A stretch of DNA of 64,000 nt from Gloeocapsa sp. PCC 7428 (GCF_000317555.1 NC_019745.1:3162001-3226000), one strand, 5' to 3'; positions 18,612-28,282 are shown, counted from the first letter of the stretch. Translations and numbers: made by a program. Notes: generated by a model from the letters alone, not told the origin.

Positions 18612-21385
18612 AACGAGGATGGCTGAGCTAAGTCGATAATTTGATCAAAGTCAAAGTTATTTACTTTTTGTTGCAATGCTTGTGCTAGGAATGCATAATC
18701 TGTAGGAATTTCTGTAATGAGTTGTGCTATTGTTTCAGCGTCAAGTTTCGCTGCTGCATCGTGCAGTTGCGCGATCCACGCAGTTGGCATCACAAAGTTG
18801 AGGTTGTCAGCATTTAGCACGTAACCTGGGGCTACTTCTTGCAGCGTTTCGCGAATTGAACGTGGATTTTCATAAATATAACGGACACCAAGATGTTGCT
18901 TGAGCTTTTCCCAAATAACTTCTTCGCGAAACGGCTTACGAATAAAATCATCGCAACCTGTTGCTAAGACAGTTGCTCGTTCTTGCTCAAACGCACTAGC
19001 CGTGAAAGCAACAATAATTGTTGATTGACCTTTTGGTTGGGATTTAATATATTGAGTTGCTTCATAGCCATCGACAATCGGCATCCGCATATCCATCAAG
19101 ATGAAGTGTGGTTCCCAGATGTTCCACAGCGCGATCGCGTCTTGACCATTTTCAGCTTCGCGTACCTCAAACCCAATGTTAGTTAGCGTTTGTTTCAGAA
19201 TACGGCGCATCGCTAAGTGATCGTCAACGACTAAAATCCGATACTGTGGTTGTCCTGGCTCTAAACCAATAACGCGTTGAGTCTCAGTTTCTTGTGATGT
19301 AGCTTCGGCGAGTTCAACGGGAATATCGAACTGGAAAATCGTGCCTTTTCCTAACTTGCTACTGAGTGTAATTGCGCCTCCCATTAGTTGAACAAATTTG
19401 TGCGTGATCGCTAAACCTAACCCTGTTCCTTGTTCGGATTTTCGCCCTGTTTCCGTTTGCACAAAAGGTTTAAATAGCATTTCGGTTTCATGCGCTGCGA
19501 TTCCTATTCCCGTATCTTCTACCTCAAAATGTAGTGTTGTTTGTGGAGTGGGCTTTGGTGTTGTATCTTGATTCTCTACGGTTGTTACGCGCAAAAACAC
19601 ATAGCCTTCTTGTGTAAATTTAATCGCATTGCCGACAAGATTAATCAGAATCTGGCGTAGTTTGATTTCGTCTGAATTAATGTAGCGAGGGACTTCTAAG
19701 GTATGCTCAATTTGTAGCTGTAAGCCTTTTAACTGAGCTTTGCAGGAGAACATTTCTTCAATTGTATCTAAAAGGCTATATAGGTCAAAGTTTTTTTTAT
19801 TTAATGTAATACGACCTGCCTCAATTTTTGCCATATCAAGAACGTCATTAATTAATGTCAGCAAGTGTTCGCCACTGCGATTAATAATTTTTAGATTTTC
19901 TCGTTGTTCAGCGGTGAGGGAGGCGTCTTGATTCATCAATGTTGTAAAGCCAAGAACTGCATTTAAAGGAGTACGCAATTCATGACTCATGTTAGCAAGA
20001 AATTCACTTTTAGCACGATTCGCAGCTTCGGCAGCTTGTTTAGCTTCGTTGAGTTGGGCTGTGCGTTTTTCTACTCTTGTTTCTAGCTGTTCAAAGGATT
20101 CTTTGAGTTGTAATGCCATCCGATTAAATGACTGCGATAAGACATCCAGTTCTCTGACTCCTTTAATCTCAACTTTTTGGTCTAAATCTCCATAGGCGAT
20201 CGCTTTGCTAGCTGCGCTGAGTTCTCGAATCGGCTGGGTAATCCATCGCGAGGTCAACATTCCTAAAAGCGTAGCCAGTAGCATTGCTAATAAACAAAAA
20301 ATAATTGTTATTTTTGTATTTTCATTAATCTGTGCCATGAAGTCAGATTCAGGCACAACCACCACCACTAACCAATCAAGTCCAAGTGTGTCTTTCCACG
20401 GTGTTACGTGGACAAAATGACGTTCATTATTGTACTGAAAATTTAGTTCCTGGCTAATACTAATTGTGGTAAAGCCGTTAAATTCATTGTATAAATACTT
20501 TGCTGTTGCTCGAATTAATACATCTTGACTTTGTAAAACATTGAGTCTTTGGGCTTTGCCTTGAAGAAGTGTAAATGGTTTTTCTGTACTCGAACTAGCA
20601 ATTAACTTGCCATCATGCTCAATAATAAAAATTTTTGCTGAAGGACTGATATCTAAACTCCGAATAAAATTACTAATCTTAGTTAGTAAGAAATCTGCTG
20701 CAAACACACCAATGAGTTTTTTGTCTTGATCGTAAATTGGATGACTTGCTGAAATTAACAAGTGACCTGCCGGATCGTTCCAGGTATATACTGGACTCCA
20801 CACAGGTTTTCCTGCTTTGACCGCATACGTATACCAAGATTCCCTCAACGGTTGATAGTTGTCATATACTCTTAAAACTCGCGTGCGATCGCCCTGATTA
20901 TCCGTTGCGTAAGTGTATGCTTTTCCTTGAGTACGCGACGAGAGTTCATCAATAGTTACGCCCTTACCATCTAAATATCGCCCAGATGCAACCAGTTCAC
21001 CTGTCGTGAGCGCATAACCGATGTAGCTAACATCATACACCTGCATCTGTTTCCAAAGGTAACGTCCTGCTGTGTCAAAGTTTTGTAAGTCTAATATTCC
21101 CAGTTGAATGGCATCAATATTCAGCTGATTAATTTCCTGAGGAGTTGATAGATAGCTATCTAGATGCTGTGTCACAAGACGATTGACTTTATCCATCAAC
21201 TGATACGCCAAGTCGTTGACTGCTTGTTGTCCATTACGCAGCGAGAAATATCCAACAATTCCTACAACTGTAAAAATTTGTAGTATAAAAGGTACAATAA
21301 GCAATCGATGTAATGTAACTCCACCAGACTTGTGCGCCTTACTATTCGGTATTTTCAGCAATAGGTTTGGTTTCAGCACCCTCAT
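18608..21385 (-). CDS. Hybrid sensor histidine kinase (Cache-HAMP-HisKA-HATPase-REC)
   Basis: 925 aa membrane kinase. TM1 about residues 28-50, an extracytoplasmic double-Cache sensor about 55-350 (WSPVYTWNDPAGHLLISASHP region, FAADFLLTKIS), TM2 about 355-378, HAMP about 378-430, HisKA with H-box ANMSHELRTPLNAVLG near residue 465, HATPase_c with N box LVGNAIKFTQ, G1 DTGIGI and G2 GTGLGL, then a REC domain (RILVVDDHLAMRR, FILMDMRMPIVDGYEA) and an 85-residue tail. Translationally coupled to the downstream GGDEF-EAL regulator. The ligand is unknown. Confidence 0.94.
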   Translation of the reverse strand: MRVLKPNLLLKIPNSKAHKSGGVTLHRLLIVPFILQIFTVVGIVGYFSLRNGQQAVNDLAYQLMDKVNRLVTQHLDSYLSTPQEINQLNIDAIQLGILDLQNFDTAGRYLWKQMQVYDVSYIGYALTTGELVASGRYLDGKGVTIDELSSRTQGKAYTYATDNQGDRTRVLRVYDNYQPLRESWYTYAVKAGKPVWSPVYTWNDPAGHLLISASHPIYDQDKKLIGVFAADFLLTKISNFIRSLDISPSAKIFIIEHDGKLIASSSTEKPFTLLQGKAQRLNVLQSQDVLIRATAKYLYNEFNGFTTISISQELNFQYNNERHFVHVTPWKDTLGLDWLVVVVVPESDFMAQINENTKITIIFCLLAMLLATLLGMLTSRWITQPIRELSAASKAIAYGDLDQKVEIKGVRELDVLSQSFNRMALQLKESFEQLETRVEKRTAQLNEAKQAAEAANRAKSEFLANMSHELRTPLNAVLGFTTLMNQDASLTAEQRENLKIINRSGEHLLTLINDVLDMAKIEAGRITLNKKNFDLYSLLDTIEEMFSCKAQLKGLQLQIEHTLEVPRYINSDEIKLRQILINLVGNAIKFTQEGYVFLRVTTVENQDTTPKPTPQTTLHFEVEDTGIGIAAHETEMLFKPFVQTETGRKSEQGTGLGLAITHKFVQLMGGAITLSSKLGKGTIFQFDIPVELAEATSQETETQRVIGLEPGQPQYRILVVDDHLAMRRILKQTLTNIGFEVREAENGQDAIALWNIWEPHFILMDMRMPIVDGYEATQYIKSQPKGQSTIIVAFTASAFEQERATVLATGCDDFIRKPFREEVIWEKLKQHLGVRYIYENPRSIRETLQEVAPGYVLNADNLNFVMPTAWIAQLHDAAAKLDAETIAQLITEIPTDYAFLAQALQQKVNNFDFDQIIDLAQPSSL

Positions 21386-21820
21386 ATATTTAATAAGTTT
21401 AGTAATAAATTATACTTCGCCAAAACAACATACTTCATTACAGTTATTACATAAAAAATGTTGACATCAAGACGAAACTAGCTGTTAGCTGTTTACATTA
21501 CTCTCTTGTCTGAAGCATTGATTGAACACATTCTTTTTTTAGATAAGTGTCAGTAGTTTTTAATAGCATAATTGATAGATTTTCAGTAAAACTTACTAGT
21601 TTTTACGGGAATTTGGCGATCGCATACAACAGAGAGAGCTTAAAACCAATAAGTGTGAGTGTTATTGGCAATGATGCGTACAGCTTTATCTGTAGATTTT
21701 CGCATCCTATCTACTTATAAAAGCCATAAATTCCTAGCACATCCGTAATTATGCTGAAAAATTAGACTTCGCATTTGAGCAGCTTAAGAATTGTCTAATT
21801 CTACAAAAGTATTAGGGGTT

Positions 21821-21908
21821 ACACCATTTCATTAAATAAAAACTACAAATCATTTTTTTTCTGCACCTGAAGCTGCCTATTTGTAGCGACTTCAAAGTGA
21901 AATGGTAC
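21821..21908. repeat. MITE-like repeat, copy 2
   Basis: ACACCATTTCATT (21821-21833) and AGTGAAATGGTAC (21896-21908) form the inverted ends. The internal AAATAAAAACTACA and ATTTGTAGCGACTTCAAAG blocks match copy 1 at 16098-16194. It is slightly shorter because the CTCTGC tract is reduced. Confidence 0.72.
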
Positions 21909-22351
21909 TACACTTTTCCAGGTTGGATAATTAAAAAGAGGTAATCAATAAACCTCTAGCACTTAGCTTTTACCGAATGCAAGTGCGTAATTAACTACCA
22001 ATTGTTTAGTGTTAATAATTCTCAGTTTGAAGTCATGCTGAGTTTCAATTTCTTAGCGAAAATCAAGAATAATTACTAAATTACTCACTTTTAAGCTTTG
22101 ATTCAAGATAGCTTAATACTAAACACTCATGCCTATAATTTGGCACTTAGTCGCTATTAATTAAGTTAATAAATAATAGAAACTTTCATCGAACACCAGC
22201 CAATAGCCAATCGCTAGTCTAAGATAGCGATTAATTACTAATCTTATATTTTCACCACTTACTGATCGTGTATTTAGCAACTATAGCCCTAGTCAATAAA
22301 GTTAGGACACTATAAATGTTCACAGTGATTTCTCTAACTAGAGCTTAACCG

Positions 22352-22369
22352 TGACCTCTGACCTCTGAC
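22352..22369 (+). repeat. TGACCTC heptamer array downstream of sbcD
   Basis: Two exact TGACCTC units and a partial third, followed by CTATAG, ending 18 nt past the sbcD stop. It is the same heptamer as at 2144 and 32896. Confidence 0.6.
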
Positions 22370-22387
22370 GCTATAGTTAGGTCGTCT

Positions 22388-23707
22388 TTAAAGTAAGCGC
22401 AGTTGACGATCTGTAATGTTTGTAGCTTCTTGGCTGCTAGCGGCTGCGTTGTCTGTGCTATTTGGATCTAGATTGAACCATTCTTCAGTATCACCCGCTA
22501 GCAACTTGTGTGCAGCTTCTAACATCGGGGCTGAGATATCTTTAAGGTCTTCCCGATTGTTTAAATAAGTTCTCAAGGCTTCTATCGGGTCAATCGTGTT
22601 ACTTGTTCCTAGTTCGGGTACGCGTGGACGTGCGAGTTGGCTAATTAATTCGGGTTGAATGGTGTAAGTATGCGCTGGGCTTAATGTTTGATGCAACAAT
22701 GCTGTATCGATTTGGTCTAGTTGTTCAGAACGTAGCTTATAAATAAGACGCACAACAGCGTCATCAATATTTTTTTGTGCGATCGCCTTTAATATTTTTG
22801 CTTGCGGATCAGCAGCATTCGAGACATCTACATCAATTGTGCAGAATGTGCGCACAGGTAAAGGACAAAATTCCCACTGCACTTTACCGCGTTCGACTTC
22901 GACGATTACATAGCCTTTATCTTCTTTTTCCTCGCTAAAATCTACGCGTTCAATACTTCCTGGGTAAATAATCGGCGGGTCATTTGATTTATTCAAGTTC
23001 TGGTGGCGATGGACGTGTCCTAACGCGACGTAATCAAAACAAGGACGAGTGAGTAAGGATAGCGGTACTGTGAAGCCTTTACCAACAGCTAAAAAGCGTT
23101 CAGCACCGTAAGACGCATTATCAACCATGAGATGCCCTAATAACACCGTTGGTACTTCTGGGTTAAGGCTACGAATTTCACCTTCGAGGGCGACACGCAG
23201 GCGATCAATAAGTAGTTGATTAACTTCAGCTAAAGACAATCCTTCGGTTTCGGGGCGCGTTAGCAGCGTTGAACGCGTTAGCCAAGGTAGCGAAATCACT
23301 TGAATTGGACCATTACGCGTTTGGATGTGGTGCGTCATGAGGCGATCGCCAACAATAAATCCTGGTACACCCAAAGTTCGATAAATACACAAACTCGCCC
23401 CGCCTTGTCCTTGCGAGTGTTGGTCGTGATTACCGACTAATAAAACTGTGGGAATTTGCGCATCGACCAAGCGGCGAAACTGACTCGCAAATTTTTCTTG
23501 GACAAACGGTGGTGGAGTTGCATCGGGAAACGCATCGCCACCAAAAACAACAAGGTCAACCGGTTCTGAGATCGCACGGTCAATACACCGCGCCAAAGTC
23601 TTGACAAAATCCTCTAATCGTGTATTAGTTCCTGTTTGAGGGTCAATGCGTCCGTGGGAGAAGCTACTCCCCATATGAATATCGGATAGGTGGAGGATTT
23701 TTAGCAT
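22388..23707 (-). CDS. sbcD: Nuclease SbcCD subunit D (Mre11-like)
   Basis: 439 aa metallophosphoesterase, the nuclease subunit that with SbcC cleaves DNA hairpins and processes breaks. Metal-binding motifs are intact: LSDIHMGS, VVFGGDAFPD, LVGNHDQHS, LLGHLMVDN and ALGHVHRHQ. The ~170-residue C-terminal region is longer and more diverged than in E. coli SbcD. No sbcC is adjacent, so the partner must lie elsewhere. An SbcD is notable in a genome with many small palindromes. Confidence 0.9.
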   Translation of the reverse strand: MLKILHLSDIHMGSSFSHGRIDPQTGTNTRLEDFVKTLARCIDRAISEPVDLVVFGGDAFPDATPPPFVQEKFASQFRRLVDAQIPTVLLVGNHDQHSQGQGGASLCIYRTLGVPGFIVGDRLMTHHIQTRNGPIQVISLPWLTRSTLLTRPETEGLSLAEVNQLLIDRLRVALEGEIRSLNPEVPTVLLGHLMVDNASYGAERFLAVGKGFTVPLSLLTRPCFDYVALGHVHRHQNLNKSNDPPIIYPGSIERVDFSEEKEDKGYVIVEVERGKVQWEFCPLPVRTFCTIDVDVSNAADPQAKILKAIAQKNIDDAVVRLIYKLRSEQLDQIDTALLHQTLSPAHTYTIQPELISQLARPRVPELGTSNTIDPIEALRTYLNNREDLKDISAPMLEAAHKLLAGDTEEWFNLDPNSTDNAAASSQEATNITDRQLRLL

Positions 23708-23761
23708 AAGTGGCTAGTTGTTACTGGTGGGTGGTGAGTGGTGAGTTATATAAAACACTAT

Positions 23762-23796
23762 TCCTCTGCTTCCTCTGCTTTCTCTGCTCCCCTGCT
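23762..23796 (+). repeat. Nine-mer tandem repeat (TCCTCTGCT)
   Basis: Two exact and one near-exact TCCTCTGCT units (23762-23788) running into CCCCTGCTCC, in the spacer between cysH and sbcD. It shares the CTCTGC tract found in the MITE-like repeats. Confidence 0.6.
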
Positions 23797-23818
23797 CCTT
23801 CAACTCCCTGACCTCTGA

Positions 23819-24544
23819 TCAGATATGAATTCCGCATTCAGTTTTACCCATACCGCGCCAGCGTCCTGCGCGTTCGTCTTCGCCTTCAGCGACGGGGGTG
23901 GTGATTGGTTCGTCGCCGATGCTGGGATAACCTTGGTCGTGGAGTGGGTTGTAAATGACATTGTGTTGGAAAACATAATTCCAGGAATCTTTACGCGTCC
24001 AACTTGCCAAAGGATTCACCTTAAGACGCTGTTGGGCATCTAATTCAAATACTGGCATATCGGCACGGGTCACAGCTTGGTCGCGACGTCGTCCCGTAAT
24101 CCAAGCAACGGTGTTGAGTTCCTCCAAACCACGCTGCAAAGGTTCAATTTTTGTGACGTGGTGAAATTTCTCGATATCTTTGTTCCACAAGGCTTCACCA
24201 TATTTAGCGGCAAATGCTTCCCGCGTGTTTACATCAGGAGTTTTATAGATGCGCAAGTCAAGGTTGTACGTTTCCTTCGCTTTGGCAACAAATTCTAATG
24301 ATTGGGGAAAGTGATGTAACGTGTCGAGAAAAATGACTGGAACTGCGTGCTTGAGGTCGCGGTATAAGATATCAGTGATGACCATATCATCAACATTAAA
24401 GGCACTCGTTTGCACTAGTCCCTTTACAATATGCTCAACGCACCAAGCTAAAATCTCTCTTGGATGAGCAGTATCAAATCTCTGGTTAAGTTGATCTAAA
24501 TCAAAACTATCAGTCTGCGTCTGAGATTCGGTCGAAAAGCTCAT
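23819..24544 (-). CDS. cysH: Phosphoadenylyl-sulfate (PAPS) reductase
   Basis: 241 aa. Reduces PAPS to sulfite with thioredoxin/glutaredoxin in assimilatory sulfate reduction. Seen: PP-loop region (PVIFLDTLHHFPQSLEF), the arginine-rich WITGRRRDQAVTR substrate motif and the C-terminal nucleophile Cys in KTECGIHI. The extra CC and CxxC cysteines of APS reductases are absent, so PAPS is the expected substrate. A divergent glutaredoxin-like gene lies 111 bp away and could supply reductant (inference). Confidence 0.93.
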   Translation of the reverse strand: MSFSTESQTQTDSFDLDQLNQRFDTAHPREILAWCVEHIVKGLVQTSAFNVDDMVITDILYRDLKHAVPVIFLDTLHHFPQSLEFVAKAKETYNLDLRIYKTPDVNTREAFAAKYGEALWNKDIEKFHHVTKIEPLQRGLEELNTVAWITGRRRDQAVTRADMPVFELDAQQRLKVNPLASWTRKDSWNYVFQHNVIYNPLHDQGYPSIGDEPITTPVAEGEDERAGRWRGMGKTECGIHI

Positions 24545-24655
24545 GTCAATTCTTTGGTTATTTCTCCTACATCCAGAATATCTAAATATGGCATGGGTGA
24601 AAGCTTTTGATTTTTTACGTCGAGCCTTTGTTTTTTATAAAGTAGTTTCTCTAAA

Positions 24656-24928
24656 ATGCGATTAATCTTATACAGTAAGCCAGGGTGCCATTTGTGTGAG
24701 GGATTGGAGGAAAAATTGGCACAAATTCACTCATTCAGCTTCGATTTGGAAGTACGAGACATTACAACTCGTGCAGATTGGGTTGAGACGTATCAGTATG
24801 AAGTTCCAGTCCTGTGTCAGGACAACAATGGCAAAGAAACGCAAATTCCTCGTCCTTCCCCCCGCGCCAGTGTGTCGCAGTTGGAGCAATTGCTACAGAA
24901 ATATCTCAAAACTCATGATTCAGAGTAA
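24656..24928 (+). CDS. Glutaredoxin-family (DUF836-type) thiol protein
   Basis: 90 aa thioredoxin-fold protein with an N-terminal redox motif CHLC in LILYSKPGCHLCEGLEEKL and a cis-Pro in YEVPVLC. It matches the small glutaredoxin-like DUF836 group rather than classical CPYC glutaredoxins. Divergent from cysH and followed by a repeat-rich spacer before murE. Confidence 0.88.
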   Translation: MRLILYSKPGCHLCEGLEEKLAQIHSFSFDLEVRDITTRADWVETYQYEVPVLCQDNNGKETQIPRPSPRASVSQLEQLLQKYLKTHDSE

Positions 24929-24944
24929 AGGATGTGTGTTTGTG

Positions 24945-25040
24945 GCAGCGGTCAGGGGTCTGAGGTCAGAGGGGCAAGGCGGTGCCTTATGTGTAGCGGT
25001 CAGGGGTCAGAGGGGCAAGGCGGTGCCTTGCCCGTACAGG
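24945..25040. repeat. Heptamer-like direct repeats with a perfect hairpin
   Basis: Two copies of an AGCGGTCAGGGGTC ... GGGGCAAGGCGGTGCCTT block (about 24950-24990 and 24995-25033). The second ends in a perfect hairpin GGGCAAGGC-GGT-GCCTTGCCC (25013-25033). It lies 66 bp upstream of murE on the transcribed side. No T tract follows, so it is not an obvious terminator. Confidence 0.65.
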
Positions 25041-25098
25041 GGTCAGCGGGTGAGTGATTTTGGGGTCTTTTGAGTTTTTGTTGTGAGGAGTTGATGCC

Positions 25099-26619
25099 AT
25101 GAAATTGCGCGAATTGTTGAAAAATATTGCAAGTGTTGTCGAAGTACCCCAACACGCAGCAATCGATACGGAAGTTACGGGGTTAAAAACAAACTCTCAT
25201 GCTTGTCAAGCAGGAGATCTGTTTATTGGAATGCCAGGGACGCGAGTTGATGGCGGCGAATTTTGGCAAAGTGCGATCGCATCGGGCGCGATCGCCGCGT
25301 TAATTTCCACCGATGCGGCAAAAAAACAGCCCGTGACAACGGATGCTTGTGTCATTGTGGCAACTGATATGGTAGAAGCCTGCGCCTCTTCGGCTGCGGC
25401 TTTTTATGGCTACCCTGCAAAACAACTCAAACTTGTAGGGGTGACGGGTACGAATGGCAAAACGACAACAACGCACCTCATTGAATTTTTTCTGACGCAA
25501 GCGCAATTTCCCACTGCATTGATGGGAACTCTCTACACGCGATGGCAAGGTTATGAGCAAACCGCAACGCACACTACACCCTTCGCCGTCGAACTTCAGC
25601 AGCAACTAGCCGCAGCCCGTGACGCGGGTTGTCAGTGGGGCGTGATGGAAGTGAGTTCCCATGCTTTAGCCCAAGGGCGGGTGATGGGCTGTCCGTTTGA
25701 AGTTGGGGTGTTCACAAATTTAACGCAAGACCACCTTGACTTCCACAAGGATATGGAAGATTATTTTGCGGCGAAAGCACTGTTATTTAGCCCTGATTAT
25801 CTTCAAGGACGCGCGGTGATTAATGCGGATGATGCTTACGGACAAAGACTCATTGCACAAATACCTGCGCAGCAACTATGGCGCTATAGCGTCCACAATG
25901 CGGAGGGATCTGATTTTTGGACGAGCGATCTAAACTATGAACCGACGGGTGTGAGTGGAATGCTGCATACACCCAAAGGAGATATTGCGTTTCGTTCGCC
26001 TTTAGTCGGCGAGTACAACCTTTCAAATATGTTGGCATCTGTTGCCGCAGCGTTACACCTGGGTGTAGATTTAGAATTAATTGCCCAAGCTTTACCAAAA
26101 TTTACGGAAGTTCCTGGGCGGATGGAACGCGTGCAAATCGATGCCAAGCAAGATATTAGCGTGATTGTCGATTACGCGCACACACCTGATAGTTTAGAAA
26201 ATTTACTCAAAGCCTCGCGACCGTTTATTCCAGGTAAGATGATCTGCGTGTTTGGTTGTGGTGGCGATCGCGATCGCACGAAGCGTCCGAAAATGGGAGC
26301 AATTGCCGCGCAACTTGCAGATATCGCGGTTGTCACGTCAGATAACCCGCGTACTGAAGACCCCGAACGCATTTTGCAAGATATTTTAGCCGGAATTCCC
26401 AAAACCGTACAGCCAAAAGTAATCGGCGATCGCGCGAGTGCGATTCGTACAGCGATCCTCGAAGCCCAACCAGGAGATGGCGTACTTATTGCGGGGAAAG
26501 GTCACGAAGACTACCAAATTTTAGGAACAGAAAAAATCCACTTTGACGATCGCGAACAAGCAAGATTTGCTTTGCAAGAAAGACACAACGCCCAAATGAT
26601 GCAAGGGAGTGGTGGTTAG
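25099..26619 (+). CDS. murE: UDP-N-acetylmuramoyl-L-alanyl-D-glutamate--2,6-diaminopimelate ligase
   Basis: 506 aa cytoplasmic Mur ligase that adds the third residue of the peptidoglycan stem peptide. ATP loop VTGTNGKTTTTH near residue 115, Mur central-domain motifs (EVSSHALAQGR, FTNLTQDHLDFH) and the meso-diaminopimelate recognition motif DNPR in SDNPRTEDPERIL. The DNPR sequence predicts A2pm rather than Lys in the wall. Single gene, preceded by TGAGGAG 8 nt before the ATG. Confidence 0.96.
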   Translation: MKLRELLKNIASVVEVPQHAAIDTEVTGLKTNSHACQAGDLFIGMPGTRVDGGEFWQSAIASGAIAALISTDAAKKQPVTTDACVIVATDMVEACASSAAAFYGYPAKQLKLVGVTGTNGKTTTTHLIEFFLTQAQFPTALMGTLYTRWQGYEQTATHTTPFAVELQQQLAAARDAGCQWGVMEVSSHALAQGRVMGCPFEVGVFTNLTQDHLDFHKDMEDYFAAKALLFSPDYLQGRAVINADDAYGQRLIAQIPAQQLWRYSVHNAEGSDFWTSDLNYEPTGVSGMLHTPKGDIAFRSPLVGEYNLSNMLASVAAALHLGVDLELIAQALPKFTEVPGRMERVQIDAKQDISVIVDYAHTPDSLENLLKASRPFIPGKMICVFGCGGDRDRTKRPKMGAIAAQLADIAVVTSDNPRTEDPERILQDILAGIPKTVQPKVIGDRASAIRTAILEAQPGDGVLIAGKGHEDYQILGTEKIHFDDREQARFALQERHNAQMMQGSGG

Positions 26620-26675
26620 TAGTTAGTGGCTAGTGACTAGTGCGCGAGTTTTGAGTTACCCCTCATTTTATTCTT

Positions 26676-26732
26676 CCTCTGCACCTCTGCTGCCTCTGCT
26701 TCCCCTAGGTAGCAACTTTAAAGCAAAACAAT
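26676..26732. repeat. Partial/degenerate third copy of the MITE-like repeat
   Basis: A CCTCTGC tract followed by GTAGCAACTTTAAAG, matching the right half of the 16098 and 21821 repeats. The left terminus is not recognisable. It ends 10 nt before the start of the next kinase gene. Confidence 0.45.
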
Positions 26733-26742
26733 ATTACTCACT

Positions 26743-28113
26743 ATGGATTCGCTTTATAAGTCTATTCTCAACGTAGAACCGCCCCCGCAACTTTTAGCTG
26801 TCAGCCCTGCAACTTTGCTTTCATTAGTCAGGGCGACAATAGATGTCCTGATTGAACATCAAATTCCAGCGACGCTATGGCTCAAGCTACCACCAGGTGA
26901 AATTTGGCACGCAGAAATTCAGCGTTACCACAGCCAAGTACAGCAGCCGCATACTACATACATGATTCTTCCCCAAGGCGGCGACAATGCTGACAAATTC
27001 AAGTTTCCTAACGTTCCCATTCCGCTTAAACTAAATAATCAGTTGCGTCGAGAATATTTTTTGGCGATCGCCGCTAGCGATTTTTGTGGTCTCATCCTTG
27101 CATACCGACTCGGACCAAAGCAGCGACAACAGAAACTCAAAGAAAATGCATCCCCGACTGCAATCCGCAAAAAACCGCCTTTAGTTGCGTTTTACTCGTT
27201 TGAAGGACGTGTGATTCAACCAGTACTTAATAGTCTTAAAAGCATTAGTCAATCAGCTACGTTAACTCTAGAAGTTCCAGCAATTCCTGAACCGTTATTT
27301 TTAAATCAAATCTTAACTAAGCAAATTCATCACCAAGAACAAATTCGCAGTCGGACTAAATTACGCCGCGATCGCGCACTTAATAAAGCTACTCGGACGA
27401 AAAAGCAAAGTAGTTTTTCTTTAAAAGATGAGTTTGTAAGTGAGTTGTGTCAAGAACTGCGGACACCTTTAGCGCATATGAAAATGGCACTCAGTTTACT
27501 CAATTCTCCGCAACTTAAACCTGCACAAAAACAAAGGTATTTGCAAGTACTTAGTACAGAATGCGATCGCCAAAACTCGCTCATTAATGGTTTATCAGAC
27601 TTAATCCAGCTTGAACGTGCGGTACAAACACCTTTAGAATCAGTGCGCTTAAGTGAAATTGTCCCTGGTGTTGTCAGTACATATCAGCCATTGGCAACCG
27701 AAAAAGGCATTATGCTTGCTTACACCGTACCTGAGGATTTACCTTCCGTTTCTTGTGTGAGTGCTTGGCTTAAACAAATTGTGATTAACTTATTGCACAA
27801 CAGCATCAAGTTTACTCCTACTAACGGTCAAGTTTGGGTGCGATCGCGTCTGCAAGGCGATTTTGTCCAACTCGAATTTCGCGACACAGGTATTGGTATT
27901 GCACCGAGTGAAATTCCTAAGATCTTCGATCGCTTCTATCGCGTCCGCCCCGCCGCTGGTGAAGATGGTAGTGGTGCAGGGCTAGGCTTAACCATTGTGC
28001 AACAACTTCTCTTACGCTGTGGTGGCTCGATCTCAGTCAAAAGCCGCTTGGGAGAAGGTTCGACTTTTAATGTGCTTTTACCTGTAGATACTTCTGACAG
28101 GTCGGGAAGTTGA
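26743..28113 (+). CDS. Sensor histidine kinase-like protein lacking the phosphoacceptor His
   Basis: 456 aa, soluble. The N-terminal ~190 residues form a sensor module I read as DICT-like (REYFLAIAASDFCGLILAYR; PLVAFYSFEGRVIQP). The dimerisation/H-box reads SELCQELRTPLAHM: Gln (codon CAA at 27451) stands where HisKA has His. The catalytic domain looks intact: N box LLHNSIKFTP, G1 DTGIGI, F box FDRFYR, G2 GAGLGLTI. It should bind ATP but cannot autophosphorylate at the usual position. It is on the opposite strand to a second kinase (28935-30431) with a similar N-terminal module. I have a vague memory of cyanobacterial relatives sharing CQELRTPL, so the change may be conserved rather than a mutation. 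Confidence 0.85.
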   Translation: MDSLYKSILNVEPPPQLLAVSPATLLSLVRATIDVLIEHQIPATLWLKLPPGEIWHAEIQRYHSQVQQPHTTYMILPQGGDNADKFKFPNVPIPLKLNNQLRREYFLAIAASDFCGLILAYRLGPKQRQQKLKENASPTAIRKKPPLVAFYSFEGRVIQPVLNSLKSISQSATLTLEVPAIPEPLFLNQILTKQIHHQEQIRSRTKLRRDRALNKATRTKKQSSFSLKDEFVSELCQELRTPLAHMKMALSLLNSPQLKPAQKQRYLQVLSTECDRQNSLINGLSDLIQLERAVQTPLESVRLSEIVPGVVSTYQPLATEKGIMLAYTVPEDLPSVSCVSAWLKQIVINLLHNSIKFTPTNGQVWVRSRLQGDFVQLEFRDTGIGIAPSEIPKIFDRFYRVRPAAGEDGSGAGLGLTIVQQLLLRCGGSISVKSRLGEGSTFNVLLPVDTSDRSGS

Positions 28114-28124
28114 AGGCGTAGGGG

Positions 28125-28169
28125 AGCCAGTGTCGTGCGGAGGTTCCCTCCTTTGAGTGCAAGTGGCGT
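28125..28169 (+). repeat. 45-bp palindromic repeat (AGCCASTG...CAAGTGGCGT family), copy 1
   Basis: Starts AGCCAGTG, has a GGAGG/CCTCC central hairpin and ends GCAAGTGGCGT, preceded by GGGG. A homologous 44-bp copy lies at 41908-41951, nested in another repeat. The 28114-28282 spacer also has a CCGGCGCGC...GCGAA repeat remnant. Confidence 0.7.
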
Positions 28170-28282
28170 GAGCAGAAGGGATGGGGTGAGTGCGAAACAG
28201 AAAGTTATAAGGGTTGAGTTAAAAAAATCTATTAATAATTGCCTCCGGCGCGCTTACGCGAACAAAACTCAAAATTAATCAC

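Larger units (their letters stand above)
21386..22387. other. 1-kb AT-rich spacer without recognisable gene
   Basis: Between the hybrid-kinase start and the sbcD stop. It contains one MITE-like repeat (21821-21908) and a heptamer array (22352-22369) bracketed by CTATAG motifs (about 22281 and 22371). No tRNA, ORF of convincing quality or terminator was recognised. Confidence 0.5.

Noticed and set aside
21386-22387. tRNA or small RNA gene in the 1-kb spacer
   Set aside because: No T-loop GTTCRA pattern or acceptor pairing seen; only repeats recognised.
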